The notes under the pieces are model-generated. The model searched no databases, was not told where the DNA came from, and was given only the letters and a program-made list of their open reading frames with translations. A DNA stretch of 64,000 bases, taken from assembly GCA_015056915.1 (NCBI GenBank), contig SVFK01000004.1, forward strand, positions 123,476 through 187,475. Reading direction: 5' to 3'. The stretch's first letter is position 1. Each line of letters begins with the position of its first letter. Source of the DNA: Lachnospiraceae bacterium (GTDB taxonomy: Bacteria > Bacillota > Clostridia > Lachnospirales > Lachnospiraceae). Of this stretch, positions 37,356 through 45,885 are shown in pieces. The position numbers were made by a program, and so were the translations under genes.

Positions 37356-37383
37356 GAACAAATCGAATGTTTGTTCTGTACTT
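37346..37383 (-). terminator. Terminator of the HD-GYP gene overlapping an SOS-like box
   Basis: AAGTACAGAACAAA (37349-37362) and TTTGTTCTGTACTT (37370-37383) are perfectly complementary over 14 bp with a 7-base loop. The minus strand continues with TTTTTAT. It ends the HD-GYP transcript. The sequence CGAATGTTTGTTCT at 37364-37377 resembles the Firmicute LexA site (GAAC-N4-GTTC type) with one half-site changed. Confidence 0.85.
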
Positions 37384-37431
37384 TGTTCTACTGTTTCACC
37401 ACAAAGTCAACAATACCAATATTTTTAAAAT

Positions 37432-38553
37432 CTATAGAATAATAATATTCGCACATTTCAAATCCGAACCCAAATCATAAATACGTCCTGTTTTTATTCC
37501 CATAACCTTAGGGCGAAGTACATAGTGCGGGCTGTTTTCTATTACCTTCGCACGTTCACCGTTACTAAGCTCTACGGTAGTGCCCACCGGGTACAGAATC
37601 ACACTCTCCAGGAAGCATTTCATAGCCTCAAAATCCAATTCTCCGGTCATTGCCATAATTGTTTCCACTGCATCACGGGGAGAAAAAGCTGCTTTGTAGG
37701 GGCGTTCCGTAACAAGCGCATCATAAATATCTGCTACAGATATAATTTTGGCAAACAGACTTATTTTTTCCGAAACTAAACCTACCGGATAGCCCGACCC
37801 GTCAATTTTTTCATGATGCTGCAAGACTCCCAGCTTAATGTCTTGAGACAGCTCCTGTTTATCAACCAAAATACGATAACCAAACAATGTATGCTGCTTC
37901 ATAAATGCAAATTCGCTTTCTGACAGCTTACCCGCTTTATTCAAAAGCTCCGCCGGAATCTGCGATTTTCCAATATCATGCAGTAAACCGGCAATTCCGA
38001 TTTCATATACCTGTTTCTCATCTAAACCATATCTTTTAGCCACAATCATGGACATGGTTGCAACATCCACACTATGCTTAAAGGTATACTCATCACTGAC
38101 TTTTAATGCGCTGATATCCACTGCTATGGCTTCGTTATCCGAAATCGCCTTCATCAAATCTTCCGTGATGCTCTTTGTGGCTTCTGTAAAATCAGCAGAC
38201 TGTGTATCCTGATACAAATACTGTACACCTTCCGCAACACGTTTTCGCACACTCTCAGAAAGCGTTACCTTTGCACGGTCATCGACCTTGACTTCATCAT
38301 ATTTACGTTGAAGAGCCTCCGGAAGCGGCGTTTCCTGATGGAGCTTCGCATCCTCCTCATCCTCTTCGCCTTCGCGAATATAGATTCCATTGATACCCAT
38401 AAACTTCAGTGATTCAATATGAAAATCTGTCAGCTGAGTCTTGCGGGCAATTAATACTCTTCCGGCTCTATCCAAAATAGCCTGGTCTATTATCATCCCG
38501 GGCTTCACAATTCTTAATGCCAAAAATCTTCTACGAACCAGACTACTCACCAC
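37432..38553 (-). CDS. HD-GYP domain protein (probable c-di-GMP phosphodiesterase)
   Basis: A 373-residue cytoplasmic protein. The N-terminal ~90 residues (IVKPGMIIDQAILDRAGRVL) are a DUF3391-like or undefined input region. The HD-GYP domain follows with FKHSVDVATMSMIVAKRYGL, the metal site LLHDIGKSQIPAELLNKAGK, and LQHHEKIDGSGYPVGL holding the HHE and GYP residues. Such enzymes break c-di-GMP to pGpG or GMP. The start appears to be GTG near AAAGGTG. It stands alone with its own terminator and could influence motility or polysaccharide output. Confidence 0.92.
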   Translation of the reverse strand: MVSSLVRRRFLALRIVKPGMIIDQAILDRAGRVLIARKTQLTDFHIESLKFMGINGIYIREGEEDEEDAKLHQETPLPEALQRKYDEVKVDDRAKVTLSESVRKRVAEGVQYLYQDTQSADFTEATKSITEDLMKAISDNEAIAVDISALKVSDEYTFKHSVDVATMSMIVAKRYGLDEKQVYEIGIAGLLHDIGKSQIPAELLNKAGKLSESEFAFMKQHTLFGYRILVDKQELSQDIKLGVLQHHEKIDGSGYPVGLVSEKISLFAKIISVADIYDALVTERPYKAAFSPRDAVETIMAMTGELDFEAMKCFLESVILYPVGTTVELSNGERAKVIENSPHYVLRPKVMGIKTGRIYDLGSDLKCANIIIL

Positions 38554-38617
38554 CTTTACAAGCTTTTAATGTTCGCCTAATCAGTTATAATTTATCATAT
38601 TCTGTCAGAAAAGTACA

Positions 38618-38648
38618 GAAAAAGGTGCTGCTAATGCAACACCCTTTC
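38618..38648 (-). terminator. Terminator of the DUF1508 gene
   Basis: On the minus strand GGTGTTGC-ATTA-GCAGCACC (one wobble pair) is followed by a T-run, about 35 bases after the stop at 38681. Confidence 0.82.
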
Positions 38649-38680
38649 ACGTTTACTTATATAGCAAGCTTCGCTAATGA

Positions 38681-39049
38681 TTATTCCTCTACGATTTCCG
38701 CATCAGGAGCATTTTTCTTTACAGACTCCACACCGTTCTGGCAACCTGCCATAGCCTTATAACCCTCACTGGCAGCAATGGTCTGTCCATTGGTAGCTGT
38801 CAGACGGAAACGATATTCACCTGCTTTGTCCTGATAAATCTCAAATTTAGGATTCTTCTCAGTTGCATAGCCCTCAACTGTCTGATTCTCAACAGCTGCA
38901 ACAGGAGCATTTTTCTGTACACTTGCGATACCATTCTTACAAGCATCTAAGGAGGAGTATACCTCAGAGGTCGCAATTACCTCACCATTAGAAGCCTTCA
39001 AATCAAATTTAACGCCAGTATTCGTTTTCTTAATCACAAATTTGCCCAT
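38681..39049 (-). CDS. DUF1508/YegP-type double-repeat protein
   Basis: A 122-residue protein made of two copies of the ~50-residue DUF1508 unit: FVIKKTNTGVKFDLKASNGE with SLDACKNGIASVQKNAP, and FEIYQDKAGEYRFRLTATNG with AMAGCQNGVESVKKNAP. Tandem YegP units form small all-beta dimers of unknown function, often induced by stress. The reading frame stays open to 39082, but GGAGG lies 6-7 bases before the ATG at 39049. Single-gene unit with terminator. Confidence 0.9.
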   Translation of the reverse strand: MGKFVIKKTNTGVKFDLKASNGEVIATSEVYSSLDACKNGIASVQKNAPVAAVENQTVEGYATEKNPKFEIYQDKAGEYRFRLTATNGQTIAASEGYKAMAGCQNGVESVKKNAPDAEIVEE

Positions 39050-39133
39050 ATGGAACCTCCCAATATATTTTGTTGATTCCATTATACACCAATTCCCGGC
39101 TATTTCAACGAAAAATCCCCAAAAAACTACAGA

Positions 39134-40405
39134 TTATTGACCAAGCATCTCATTCAACACTTCCTTGGCTTTTTCCAACTGATTATCATAATGGTCTTCC
39201 GTATTGTAATAGGTCTCTCCATCAAATTCTATGGTAATATCCGGTTCAATACCCACACCATGAATATCCCGACCGTTGGGAGTAAAATAGCTGCTGATAG
39301 TAAGCTTGACTGCCGATCCGTCCGTAAAAGGAATAATCTGTTGCACAATTCCCTTACCAAAGGTAGTGGTTCCCACCAGAGTACCTATACCGTGATCCTG
39401 CACTGCACCTGCAAGAATCTCAGCTGCGCTGGCCGAATTCATATCTATCAATACCACAAGAGGTACATCCAGCTGCTTCTTTCCGTCACAGGTGTATTCT
39501 TTTCTGTCACCGCTCTTATTTTCGGTATAAACAATCATGCCCTCCGGCAACATCATTCGTGCGATTTCCACCACAGAATGAAGGCTGCCTCCGGGATTGG
39601 CCCGCAAATCTATAATCAGTCCTTCCATGTCAGAGCCTTTAGCCATAGCCAAAGCTTCCGTAAACTGATCAATCGTAACTTCACTAAACTCTATGATTTG
39701 AATATAGGCTGTCTTATCATCCAGCATTTCAAATTCAACAGTAGGACTCTCCACCTGACGTCTGGTTACAGGCACCTGCAGGTAATCGCTTGCTCCCTCA
39801 CGCAAAATCGTCAACACCACCTGCGTACCTTCTTCGCCCTTAATTAAAGCCACAGCCTCTGTCAGACTAAGTCCGTAAACAGACTCACCATCCACCTCAT
39901 AAATTAAATCGTTGGCACGAAGCTTAGCTTCCTCAGCAGGCGTGCCGGGAATCACACTGCTAATCTTGGGCAGACCCGTATCTGCATCAGTGCTGACATG
40001 GGCTCCTATACCATAATAAACCCCTTCCGTCTCGGACATTAAATCATTTAATTCCGCCGCTGTGTAATATTCAGAATAGGGATCCTCCAAGGCCCACATC
40101 ATGCCACGATAAATACCATCGGCCAATTCCTCCTCAGATACATCCCTGAGGTAAAAATAATCATCAATGGTATCTTCGAGATCCTGAATTTTTTCAATTA
40201 ACCGGGAATCGACTACCGAATCTTCTTCGGTCATATTCTCCACAACACCGGAATCTCCTGCCCTCTGCAGCCTTTGCAGGCGAGTCCCCAGATATACAAG
40301 ACCGGTAATCAATAGGGCCACTGCCAGTCCTACAACCATTCCGCTTAAGAAAAACCCTTTTCTTTCCATTCCTGTTTTTCCATTGTCGATGTTTTTATAT
40401 TCCAT
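39134..40405 (-). CDS. S41 family carboxyl-terminal processing protease
   Basis: A 423-residue membrane-anchored CtpA-type serine protease. One N-terminal helix (FLSGMVVGLAVALLITGLVY) is followed by a PDZ domain (about 115-200; GIGAHVSTDADTGLPKISSV) and the S41 core. The core holds the catalytic Ser in DMNSASAAEILAGAVQD and Lys in TTFGKGIVQQIIPF. It works outside the membrane. It follows the M23 protein by 13 bases, the classic ftsEX-hydrolase activator-ctp arrangement, so it may trim the M23 or other wall enzymes. Confidence 0.94.
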   Translation of the reverse strand: MEYKNIDNGKTGMERKGFFLSGMVVGLAVALLITGLVYLGTRLQRLQRAGDSGVVENMTEEDSVVDSRLIEKIQDLEDTIDDYFYLRDVSEEELADGIYRGMMWALEDPYSEYYTAAELNDLMSETEGVYYGIGAHVSTDADTGLPKISSVIPGTPAEEAKLRANDLIYEVDGESVYGLSLTEAVALIKGEEGTQVVLTILREGASDYLQVPVTRRQVESPTVEFEMLDDKTAYIQIIEFSEVTIDQFTEALAMAKGSDMEGLIIDLRANPGGSLHSVVEIARMMLPEGMIVYTENKSGDRKEYTCDGKKQLDVPLVVLIDMNSASAAEILAGAVQDHGIGTLVGTTTFGKGIVQQIIPFTDGSAVKLTISSYFTPNGRDIHGVGIEPDITIEFDGETYYNTEDHYDNQLEKAKEVLNEMLGQ

Positions 40406-40418
40406 TCACACATTACCT

Positions 40419-41645
40419 CTATTCTGACAGATAATTCCAAGGAGATACATAACTACCATCCTTACGCACGCCAAAGTGTAAATGATTACCTGTAGAACGC
40501 CCTGTGGTACCCACTGCAGCAATCGTTTCACCACGCACTACAATATCACCCTTAGACACATACAGGGCAGAGGCATGCATGTAAATCGTGTACAGATTGT
40601 CTCCATGGTCAATCATAACATAATTACCCATAGTGGCACTGTAGGTTGCCGCCACCACCTTACCGTCATATGCAGCGTAGATGGCCGTTCCTTTGGGCGC
40701 AGCAAAATCTACTCCGTTATGAAACTGTTCCACATGCAGGGTAGGGTGCATTCTCATACCGTAATCATCTGAAATTCGCGTATAACTTGCCAGCGGGAAT
40801 TTAAACTGTCCTCCGTCATAGGTGATGACATTCCCGTTGCTTGCCAGCAGCTGTTTCTTTTCCTCAGCAATCGCAGCCTCCAATGCTTCGATTTCTGCAT
40901 CCTGCTCTTTGATTGCTTCCTCATATTCCTTGATTGCCTGTTCCTTGTTACTGATGTCGGATTCATAAGCAACAATGTCTTGATTTTTCTGTTCAATCAG
41001 ACTTTCGAGATTGGCCTGCTCGGTTTCTACATTAACCTTCGCCTGATCAAGAATCTGCTTCTCCAACTCAAGCTCCTGCTTGCAAAGCTCAATCAATTCG
41101 CGATTTGTAATATACTCTTCCCACATTTGCTGCTCATAAGTCACTATGGTATCAATAAAATCAGCTCTGTTCAAAAAATCTCCGAAATTTTCTGCACGGA
41201 GCAACATATCTACCATGTAGGAATCATCCTTCTCATAGGATAATTTTATGCTCTTAAACAGAAAATCTTTCTGCTTTTCTTCTTTATCCTGTGCCGCCTC
41301 CAGCTCTGTTTCTGTCAGGGCGATTTCCGTTTCCTTATTGGCAATCTGCGCCTTCAACTCTATAATGTTCTGTTCTATGGCACTGAGATTATTGTCCAGC
41401 TCCGCAACGTAATCCTTTAGATTGGCCTTTTGGGTTTCCAGCTCCTTCTTTACCTTCTGTAAGTCAGTAATCTGATTTTCCATCTGCTCCTTTTCTTTTT
41501 CAGCCTGAGAAATCTGATTCTGCTTATCCTTAATGCTGTCAGAGGTAATCTTGGACACAGAGGTCGCAGAGGTATCCATCGGCACAGAAAGTGTCGCGCA
41601 CAAAAGCAATGACATACTAATTGCTATCAATCGTTTCTTCATCAT
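40419..41645 (-). CDS. Coiled-coil M23 peptidoglycan hydrolase/activator (EnvC-like)
   Basis: A 408-residue secreted protein. The signal peptide covers about residues 1-28. A long coiled coil spans about 35-270 in two stretches parted by the conserved loop LLRAENFGDFLNRADFIDTI. The C-terminal LytM/M23 domain has HNGVDFAAPKGTAIYAAYDG and GNHLHFGVRKDGSYVSPWNY, holding the zinc ligands H-x3-D and HLH. FtsEX is expected to bind the coiled coil and switch the enzyme on. Genes order ftsE, ftsX, this, S41. Confidence 0.93.
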   Translation of the reverse strand: MMKKRLIAISMSLLLCATLSVPMDTSATSVSKITSDSIKDKQNQISQAEKEKEQMENQITDLQKVKKELETQKANLKDYVAELDNNLSAIEQNIIELKAQIANKETEIALTETELEAAQDKEEKQKDFLFKSIKLSYEKDDSYMVDMLLRAENFGDFLNRADFIDTIVTYEQQMWEEYITNRELIELCKQELELEKQILDQAKVNVETEQANLESLIEQKNQDIVAYESDISNKEQAIKEYEEAIKEQDAEIEALEAAIAEEKKQLLASNGNVITYDGGQFKFPLASYTRISDDYGMRMHPTLHVEQFHNGVDFAAPKGTAIYAAYDGKVVAATYSATMGNYVMIDHGDNLYTIYMHASALYVSKGDIVVRGETIAAVGTTGRSTGNHLHFGVRKDGSYVSPWNYLSE

Positions 41646-41667
41646 CTGTTATTATCCCTAAATGTAA

Positions 41668-41708
41668 TCAGACCTTCCCGGACAACAATATCCCGAAAGG
41701 TCTTTTTT
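41668..41708 (+). other. Hairpin between ftsX and the M23 gene, T-run on plus strand
   Basis: AGACCTT (41670-41676) pairs with AAGGTCT (41697-41703). The T-run follows on the plus strand, opposite to both flanking genes; on the minus strand the stem is preceded by As and has no T-run. It may be an mRNA processing or attenuation hairpin within the operon, or a chance repeat. Confidence 0.5.
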
Positions 41709-42656
41709 CTACACACGTAAATGTTTTCTGACTGTAGTAATACTGCCGAGGAAACCGATTCCCACACCCATCACTAATGACACAGGTGTCAGGAAGTGGA
41801 ATATTTCCTCCACTGACAGAAAATTCAAAAATGAACTTAAAGCAGCAAAACGTTGCATTACATAGGTGAGCACATAATTGTACAACGAATAAATCAGTCC
41901 CAACGGAATCGCTGCGCCAATCAATCCAATCAACATACCCTCTAATACAAAGGGGGCCCGCACAAAAAAGTCAGTTGCACCGATATATTTCATAATGTTA
42001 ATTTCTTCTCTACGAACTGAAATACCGATAGCCACTGTATTTCTAATCAAGAAGATGCTGACTGCCAACAGAATGACAATAATACCCATTGACACATATG
42101 CAATCAACAAATTCACTCCGCTTAAGGTGTTTGCCGTCAATTCGGAATAATTAACCTTTCGCACTTCAGGGATGGACTGCAGCCATGTTACCAATGCATC
42201 CTGCATGGATACATCAGCCAAAAACACTTCATAGCTGTCCTCTCCTGCCAAAGGATTCTCCGGAAATCCTTCTGCATAGTCTTCGCCAAAATATTCAGGT
42301 CCCCATGTAGCCCATGCTTCCTCTGCGGAAGTGTATTGCACACTTGCCACCTCAGCACGTGCTGCAATCTGCTGTCCTATTTCTTCAATGCGAACATCTG
42401 TAGGAAGCTGTCCCGCTTCATGGCTTTCACAGCCATCACCCACAGGGCCTTCTTCACTGTGGAAAAACACGGTGACAGACACTGCTTCTTCAGCAGTATT
42501 TAAAATATTTTGAAAGTTTGCCACGATTGCATAAAACAGTCCCAGCAAAAACAAGCAGGAAGCAATGGTTGCAATGGATGCTAAGGAAAATCCCTTGTTG
42601 CGGAAGATATTGGCAAATCCCTGCTTGATGGTATAAAACAATGTACTAATCTTCAT
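41709..42656 (-). CDS. ftsX: Cell-division transport protein FtsX
   Basis: A 315-residue membrane protein with four helices: one near residue 22-45, then an extracellular domain (about 50-185) and three C-terminal helices (LIAYVSMGIIVILLAVSIFL and following). The conserved cytoplasmic motif EINIMKYIGATDFFVRAPFV near residue 240 couples to the ATPase. The extracellular domain contacts the M23 coiled coil. I chose the ATG at 42656, whose MKISTLFYTIKQGFANIFRN is the family N-terminus; it overlaps ftsE by 11 bases. Confidence 0.94.
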   Translation of the reverse strand: MKISTLFYTIKQGFANIFRNKGFSLASIATIASCLFLLGLFYAIVANFQNILNTAEEAVSVTVFFHSEEGPVGDGCESHEAGQLPTDVRIEEIGQQIAARAEVASVQYTSAEEAWATWGPEYFGEDYAEGFPENPLAGEDSYEVFLADVSMQDALVTWLQSIPEVRKVNYSELTANTLSGVNLLIAYVSMGIIVILLAVSIFLIRNTVAIGISVRREEINIMKYIGATDFFVRAPFVLEGMLIGLIGAAIPLGLIYSLYNYVLTYVMQRFAALSSFLNFLSVEEIFHFLTPVSLVMGVGIGFLGSITTVRKHLRV

Positions 42657-43389
42657 CAATATAACCGCCCTTCTCTTCATCGCTGACAATTACGCCTTTT
42701 TTCATGGTTATCACTCGCTTCTGCATAGCGTTTACAATCTCTCTGTTATGCGTTACTACTACAACCGTAGTACCGGTCTCATTAATCTCCTCAAGGAGCT
42801 TCATAATTTCCCATGAATTCTTAGGATCAAGATTACCGGTAGGCTCATCTGCCAACAAAATGGAAGGATTATTGACCAAAGCTCTTGCCAGTGCCACTCT
42901 CTGCTGCTCACCACCGGATAAACGCTTCGGCTTTGCCTTATATTTACCTGCCAATCCCACTGTTGCAAGAATGGTCGGCACATTTCTGCGAATCTCATTT
43001 ATGGGTGTCTCAACGATTCTCTGGGCAAAAGCCACATTTTCATATACATTTCTGTCATTCAACAGGCGGAAGTCCTGAAAAACAACACCCAGATTACGAC
43101 GGAATTTGGGAACCTGTCTGTGCTTTAGCTTCGCCAAATCATGTCCCATAACATAAACACTGCCGCTGGTAGCAGTAAGCTCTCGCAGCAGCAATTTAAT
43201 TAAAGTTGATTTACCGGAACCACTGTCACCTACAATAAAGACAAATTCACCCTGCCCGATACTTAAGCTGATACCATTTATGGCAGGTGCACCGGTAGAA
43301 TAGGATTTACTTACATTATCAAGAAAAATGATTCCATTTTCCTCTATCATCTGTTCTCTTTTGCGTCTTAATAACTCTTTATTCGCCAT
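42646..43389 (-). CDS. ftsE: Cell-division ATP-binding protein FtsE
   Basis: A 247-residue ABC ATPase with Walker A FIVGDSGSGKSTLIKLLL, Q-loop VVFQDFRLLNDRNVYENVAF, signature RLSGGEQQRVALARALV, Walker B ILLADEPTGNLDP and switch His in VVVVTHNREIVNAMQK. With FtsX it transmits ATP hydrolysis across the membrane to wall hydrolases. The N-terminal 13 residues before MIEENGIIFLDNVSKSY are extra relative to most family members, so the later ATG (43350) is also possible. It follows the PucR-type gene by 22 bases. Confidence 0.95.
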   Translation of the reverse strand: MANKELLRRKREQMIEENGIIFLDNVSKSYSTGAPAINGISLSIGQGEFVFIVGDSGSGKSTLIKLLLRELTATSGSVYVMGHDLAKLKHRQVPKFRRNLGVVFQDFRLLNDRNVYENVAFAQRIVETPINEIRRNVPTILATVGLAGKYKAKPKRLSGGEQQRVALARALVNNPSILLADEPTGNLDPKNSWEIMKLLEEINETGTTVVVVTHNREIVNAMQKRVITMKKGVIVSDEEKGGYIDED

Positions 43390-43411
43390 GTGTAAACCAC
43401 CAATCCAAATT

Positions 43412-44497
43412 TTAATATTCTAAGGTTTCCATATACTTCATATATTTTACAACCATCAGCGCAATCTTAAAGGTTATCGCATCCTCAAAGATACGCAAAT
43501 CAAGACCGGTACTCTTCTGAAGCTTATCCAGTCGATATACAAGTGTATTACGATGAATGAACAGCTGTCTTGAGGTCTCAGATACGTTCAAACTGTTTTC
43601 AAAGAACTTGTAAATGGTTGTCAAGGTCTCTTCATCAAATTCATCCGGACTCTTTCCATCGAAAATCTCACGGATAAACATCTTGCACAGCGGAATAGGC
43701 AGCTGGTAAATCAATCGACCGATTCCCAGCTCACTATATGCAATAATATCACGCTCATCAAAGAAAATCTTGCCTACATCCAGCGCCATTTTAGCTTCCT
43801 TGTAGGAACGGCTGACCTCCTTAATCTCATGAATAACAGTACCATATGCGACGCGAATTTCCTTGACATTTTCCTTCTGCAAAAATGCCTCAAGACCCTT
43901 CGCTGATTTCTCAATCTCCCTGTTAGTATCAGATTCAGCAAGCTCCTTAACTACTATAACATTGCTTTCGTCCACCGCCGTTATGAAATCTTTACTATTG
44001 CTGCCAAAATATGTCCTTGCAAGCTCAAGAACATTACCGTCCTTGCCACTACCGGACTCTACAATCATAACCACTCGGGACACGTCTGTTTGAATATGTA
44101 GCTTCTTGGAGCGGCTGTAAATATCTACCAATAACAGATTGTCCAACAACAGGTTTTTGATAAAATTATCCTTATCAAAACGCTCCTTGTAAGCCACCAG
44201 AAGATTCTGTATCTGAAAAGCCACCATTTTGCCTATAACATAAACATCCTCACCGGTTCCTCCGGCCACAAGAATATATTCCAGCTGCTGCTCATCATAT
44301 ATTTTGAAATATTGGTATCCCTGTATTTCCTGTGAATCAGCCGGTGATGTGGCAAATTCCATTGCCGCCTTGGAGCAGCTACCCATATCCATTGTGGACG
44401 CAATCTCCTTACCATCCACGTCCATAACCGAGAACTCTACTCTCGCAATCCCCTTCAACCCTTCAATCGTGTTCTGTAAAATTTGATTTGATATCAT
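43412..44497 (-). CDS. PucR/CdaR-type transcriptional regulator
   Basis: A 361-residue regulator. The N-terminal ~130 residues resemble a sensory domain (ARVEFSVMDVDGKEIASTMD). The middle has the GGDEF-like fold of CdaR proteins (about 140-270). The C-terminus is the PucR helix-turn-helix: YKFFENSLNVSETSRQLFIH then RNTLVYRLDKLQKSTGLDL. The ligand is unknown; family members often sense sugar acids or purines. It sits just before ftsE and may be co-transcribed, a curious pairing. A 9-bp inverted repeat lies in its leader. Confidence 0.88.
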   Translation of the reverse strand: MISNQILQNTIEGLKGIARVEFSVMDVDGKEIASTMDMGSCSKAAMEFATSPADSQEIQGYQYFKIYDEQQLEYILVAGGTGEDVYVIGKMVAFQIQNLLVAYKERFDKDNFIKNLLLDNLLLVDIYSRSKKLHIQTDVSRVVMIVESGSGKDGNVLELARTYFGSNSKDFITAVDESNVIVVKELAESDTNREIEKSAKGLEAFLQKENVKEIRVAYGTVIHEIKEVSRSYKEAKMALDVGKIFFDERDIIAYSELGIGRLIYQLPIPLCKMFIREIFDGKSPDEFDEETLTTIYKFFENSLNVSETSRQLFIHRNTLVYRLDKLQKSTGLDLRIFEDAITFKIALMVVKYMKYMETLEY

Positions 44498-44531
44498 TGA
44501 TTCGACTCCTTTGGGTCATACCCCTCAAAAC

Positions 44532-44557
44532 TTCTATTTCAAAAAGCAGAAATAGAA
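44532..44557. promoter_or_regulatory. Inverted repeat in the leader of the PucR-type gene
   Basis: TTCTATTTC (44532-44540) and GAAATAGAA (44549-44557) are perfect inverted repeats with an 8-base spacer, between the promoter and the ATG. It is a candidate operator for self-regulation. Confidence 0.45.
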
Positions 44558-44571
44558 TCGACTTTTTTCAC

Positions 44572-44600
44572 ATAATACAAATGTACAAAAAAATCCACAA
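44572..44600 (-). promoter_or_regulatory. Promoter of the PucR-type gene
   Basis: TTGTGG (44595-44600) and TATTAT (44572-44577) on the minus strand, separated by 17 bases, lie about 75 bases upstream of the ATG. Confidence 0.5.
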
Positions 44601-44674
44601 AAAATCAATAGTTTTTTATGCACTTTTTCAAAAACTGACGTACATACTCTTAAAACCTAACTTTTCTATAACAT

Positions 44675-44707
44675 AAAAAGGGTACTTGTACTTCCGTACA
44701 AATACCC
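44675..44707 (-). terminator. Terminator of the yjfB-type gene
   Basis: GGGTA-C-TTGTAC and GTACAA-A-TACCC form a long stem with one internal mismatch and a TTCC-type loop, followed on the minus strand by a T-run. It lies 37 bases after the stop at 44744. Confidence 0.85.
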
Positions 44708-44743
44708 TACCTGATTCTATATAGTACTTTCAAGCAATGCACA

Positions 44744-44935
44744 TTAAATTCTGATGTCCATATTGCCACCAACATGAGGATTCACACTCTGCTCCATTGC
44801 AGCAGCATCAATCATCTGTACCAGTCCGGCACCAAGTGCTTCGTTGGTATCCATCGTTTTATCCAGTACCGCTGTACCCACCTTATTCTGCAAAGCCAAT
44901 GTTCTCATATCAGTAGATAATCCTGCAATATCCAT
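44744..44935 (-). CDS. YjfB-type putative motility protein
   Basis: A 63-residue protein: MDIAGLSTDMRTLALQNKVG, then the conserved DKTMDTNEALGAGLVQMIDA and a C-terminal VNPHVGGNMDIRI. This is the YjfB family, small proteins often under flagellar sigma control in Firmicutes and of unknown molecular function. The frame opens at 44959, but GGAGA precedes the ATG at 44935. It is transcribed alone with its own terminator. Confidence 0.85.
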   Translation of the reverse strand: MDIAGLSTDMRTLALQNKVGTAVLDKTMDTNEALGAGLVQMIDAAAMEQSVNPHVGGNMDIRI

Positions 44936-45043
44936 ACACGCTTCTCCTTCCCCACGCATCTATCTGTAAATCATTGATTCATCTTTTTGTATTGTAATTA
45001 TATCATCTTTTCGCCAAATGCGCTAGTACTTTTGGCACATTTG

Positions 45044-45880
45044 TTAATTTCGACGAATAGAGCGTTCCGTAATCTGGATTTTACCCGCCTTGAGAAGATG
45101 TCCCACTGCACGCTTAAACTCATTTTTACTCATGCCGGTCTCATATTTGATAACCTCCGGTGAAGCCTTATCATTAAAGGGCAGAGAACCTTCATAGCTG
45201 TCCAAAAGCTTCAGCAGCACTTCTGCATCCTTCTGTATCTGTAAGTATGCCTTCTCACGAATGCTTAAGGTCAGCTTACCATCCTCCAACACCCGTACTA
45301 CTCTGGCAGAAATATTCTCACCAATCTCCACCCTTCCATACATTTCCTTCTTAGGGATAAGTGCAGAATAAATATTATCCACTGCCACAAAAGCCCCGAA
45401 GTTATCGCTGATTTCGTAAACACGCCCCTCTACCCGGTCATCCTTCTGATAAGGACTGTCCGTTCTCAGGCAATCATACACATTCATGGTGGCACACAGT
45501 CTGTGACTCTTATCAATATAAAGCGATACCAGTATGCGGTCTCCCTGCTTCACCCGTTTTTTCTGCTGCTTAAAGGGTAAAAGTAAATCCTTTTCCAGAC
45601 CCCAATCCAAAAAGGCACCTATCTTTCCCACCTGTACTACAGTAAGCTCTGCAACTTGGTTTAACATTAGCTTGGGTTCCTTGGTGGTTGCAATCATTCT
45701 ATCCTGGGAATCGCGATAGAGAAAGACCTCCAGCTCATCTCCGACCTTACTGCCTGCAGGCACCTGCTTTATGGGCAGAAGTACTTTTTCATCCATCTCT
45801 TTCTCACTGGTTGCAAGATAGACTCCAAATTCCACCTTTTTTATGATCACAAGCCTCTGCTTTTCTCCTAATCTTAACAT
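45044..45880 (-). CDS. S1 RNA-binding protein, CvfB-like
   Basis: A 278-residue protein with tandem S1/OB units: KKVEFGVYLATSEKEMDEKV (1), VQVGKIGAFLDWGLEKDLLL (2), EISDNFGAFVAVDNIYSALI (3). A winged-helix-like C-terminus follows (YETGMSKNEFKRAVGHLLKA). This order matches CvfB/YitL, RNA-binding proteins that affect virulence gene expression in staphylococci. It starts 5 bases after the thioesterase stop, so both are in one transcript. Confidence 0.9.
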   Translation of the reverse strand: MLRLGEKQRLVIIKKVEFGVYLATSEKEMDEKVLLPIKQVPAGSKVGDELEVFLYRDSQDRMIATTKEPKLMLNQVAELTVVQVGKIGAFLDWGLEKDLLLPFKQQKKRVKQGDRILVSLYIDKSHRLCATMNVYDCLRTDSPYQKDDRVEGRVYEISDNFGAFVAVDNIYSALIPKKEMYGRVEIGENISARVVRVLEDGKLTLSIREKAYLQIQKDAEVLLKLLDSYEGSLPFNDKASPEVIKYETGMSKNEFKRAVGHLLKAGKIQITERSIRRN

Positions 45881-45885
45881 CCGTT

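Noticed and set aside
44960..45043. Sigma-54 promoter (TGGCAC) before the yjfB-type gene
   Set aside because: The TGGCAC is on the plus strand, the -12 GC element is missing, and it points the wrong way.
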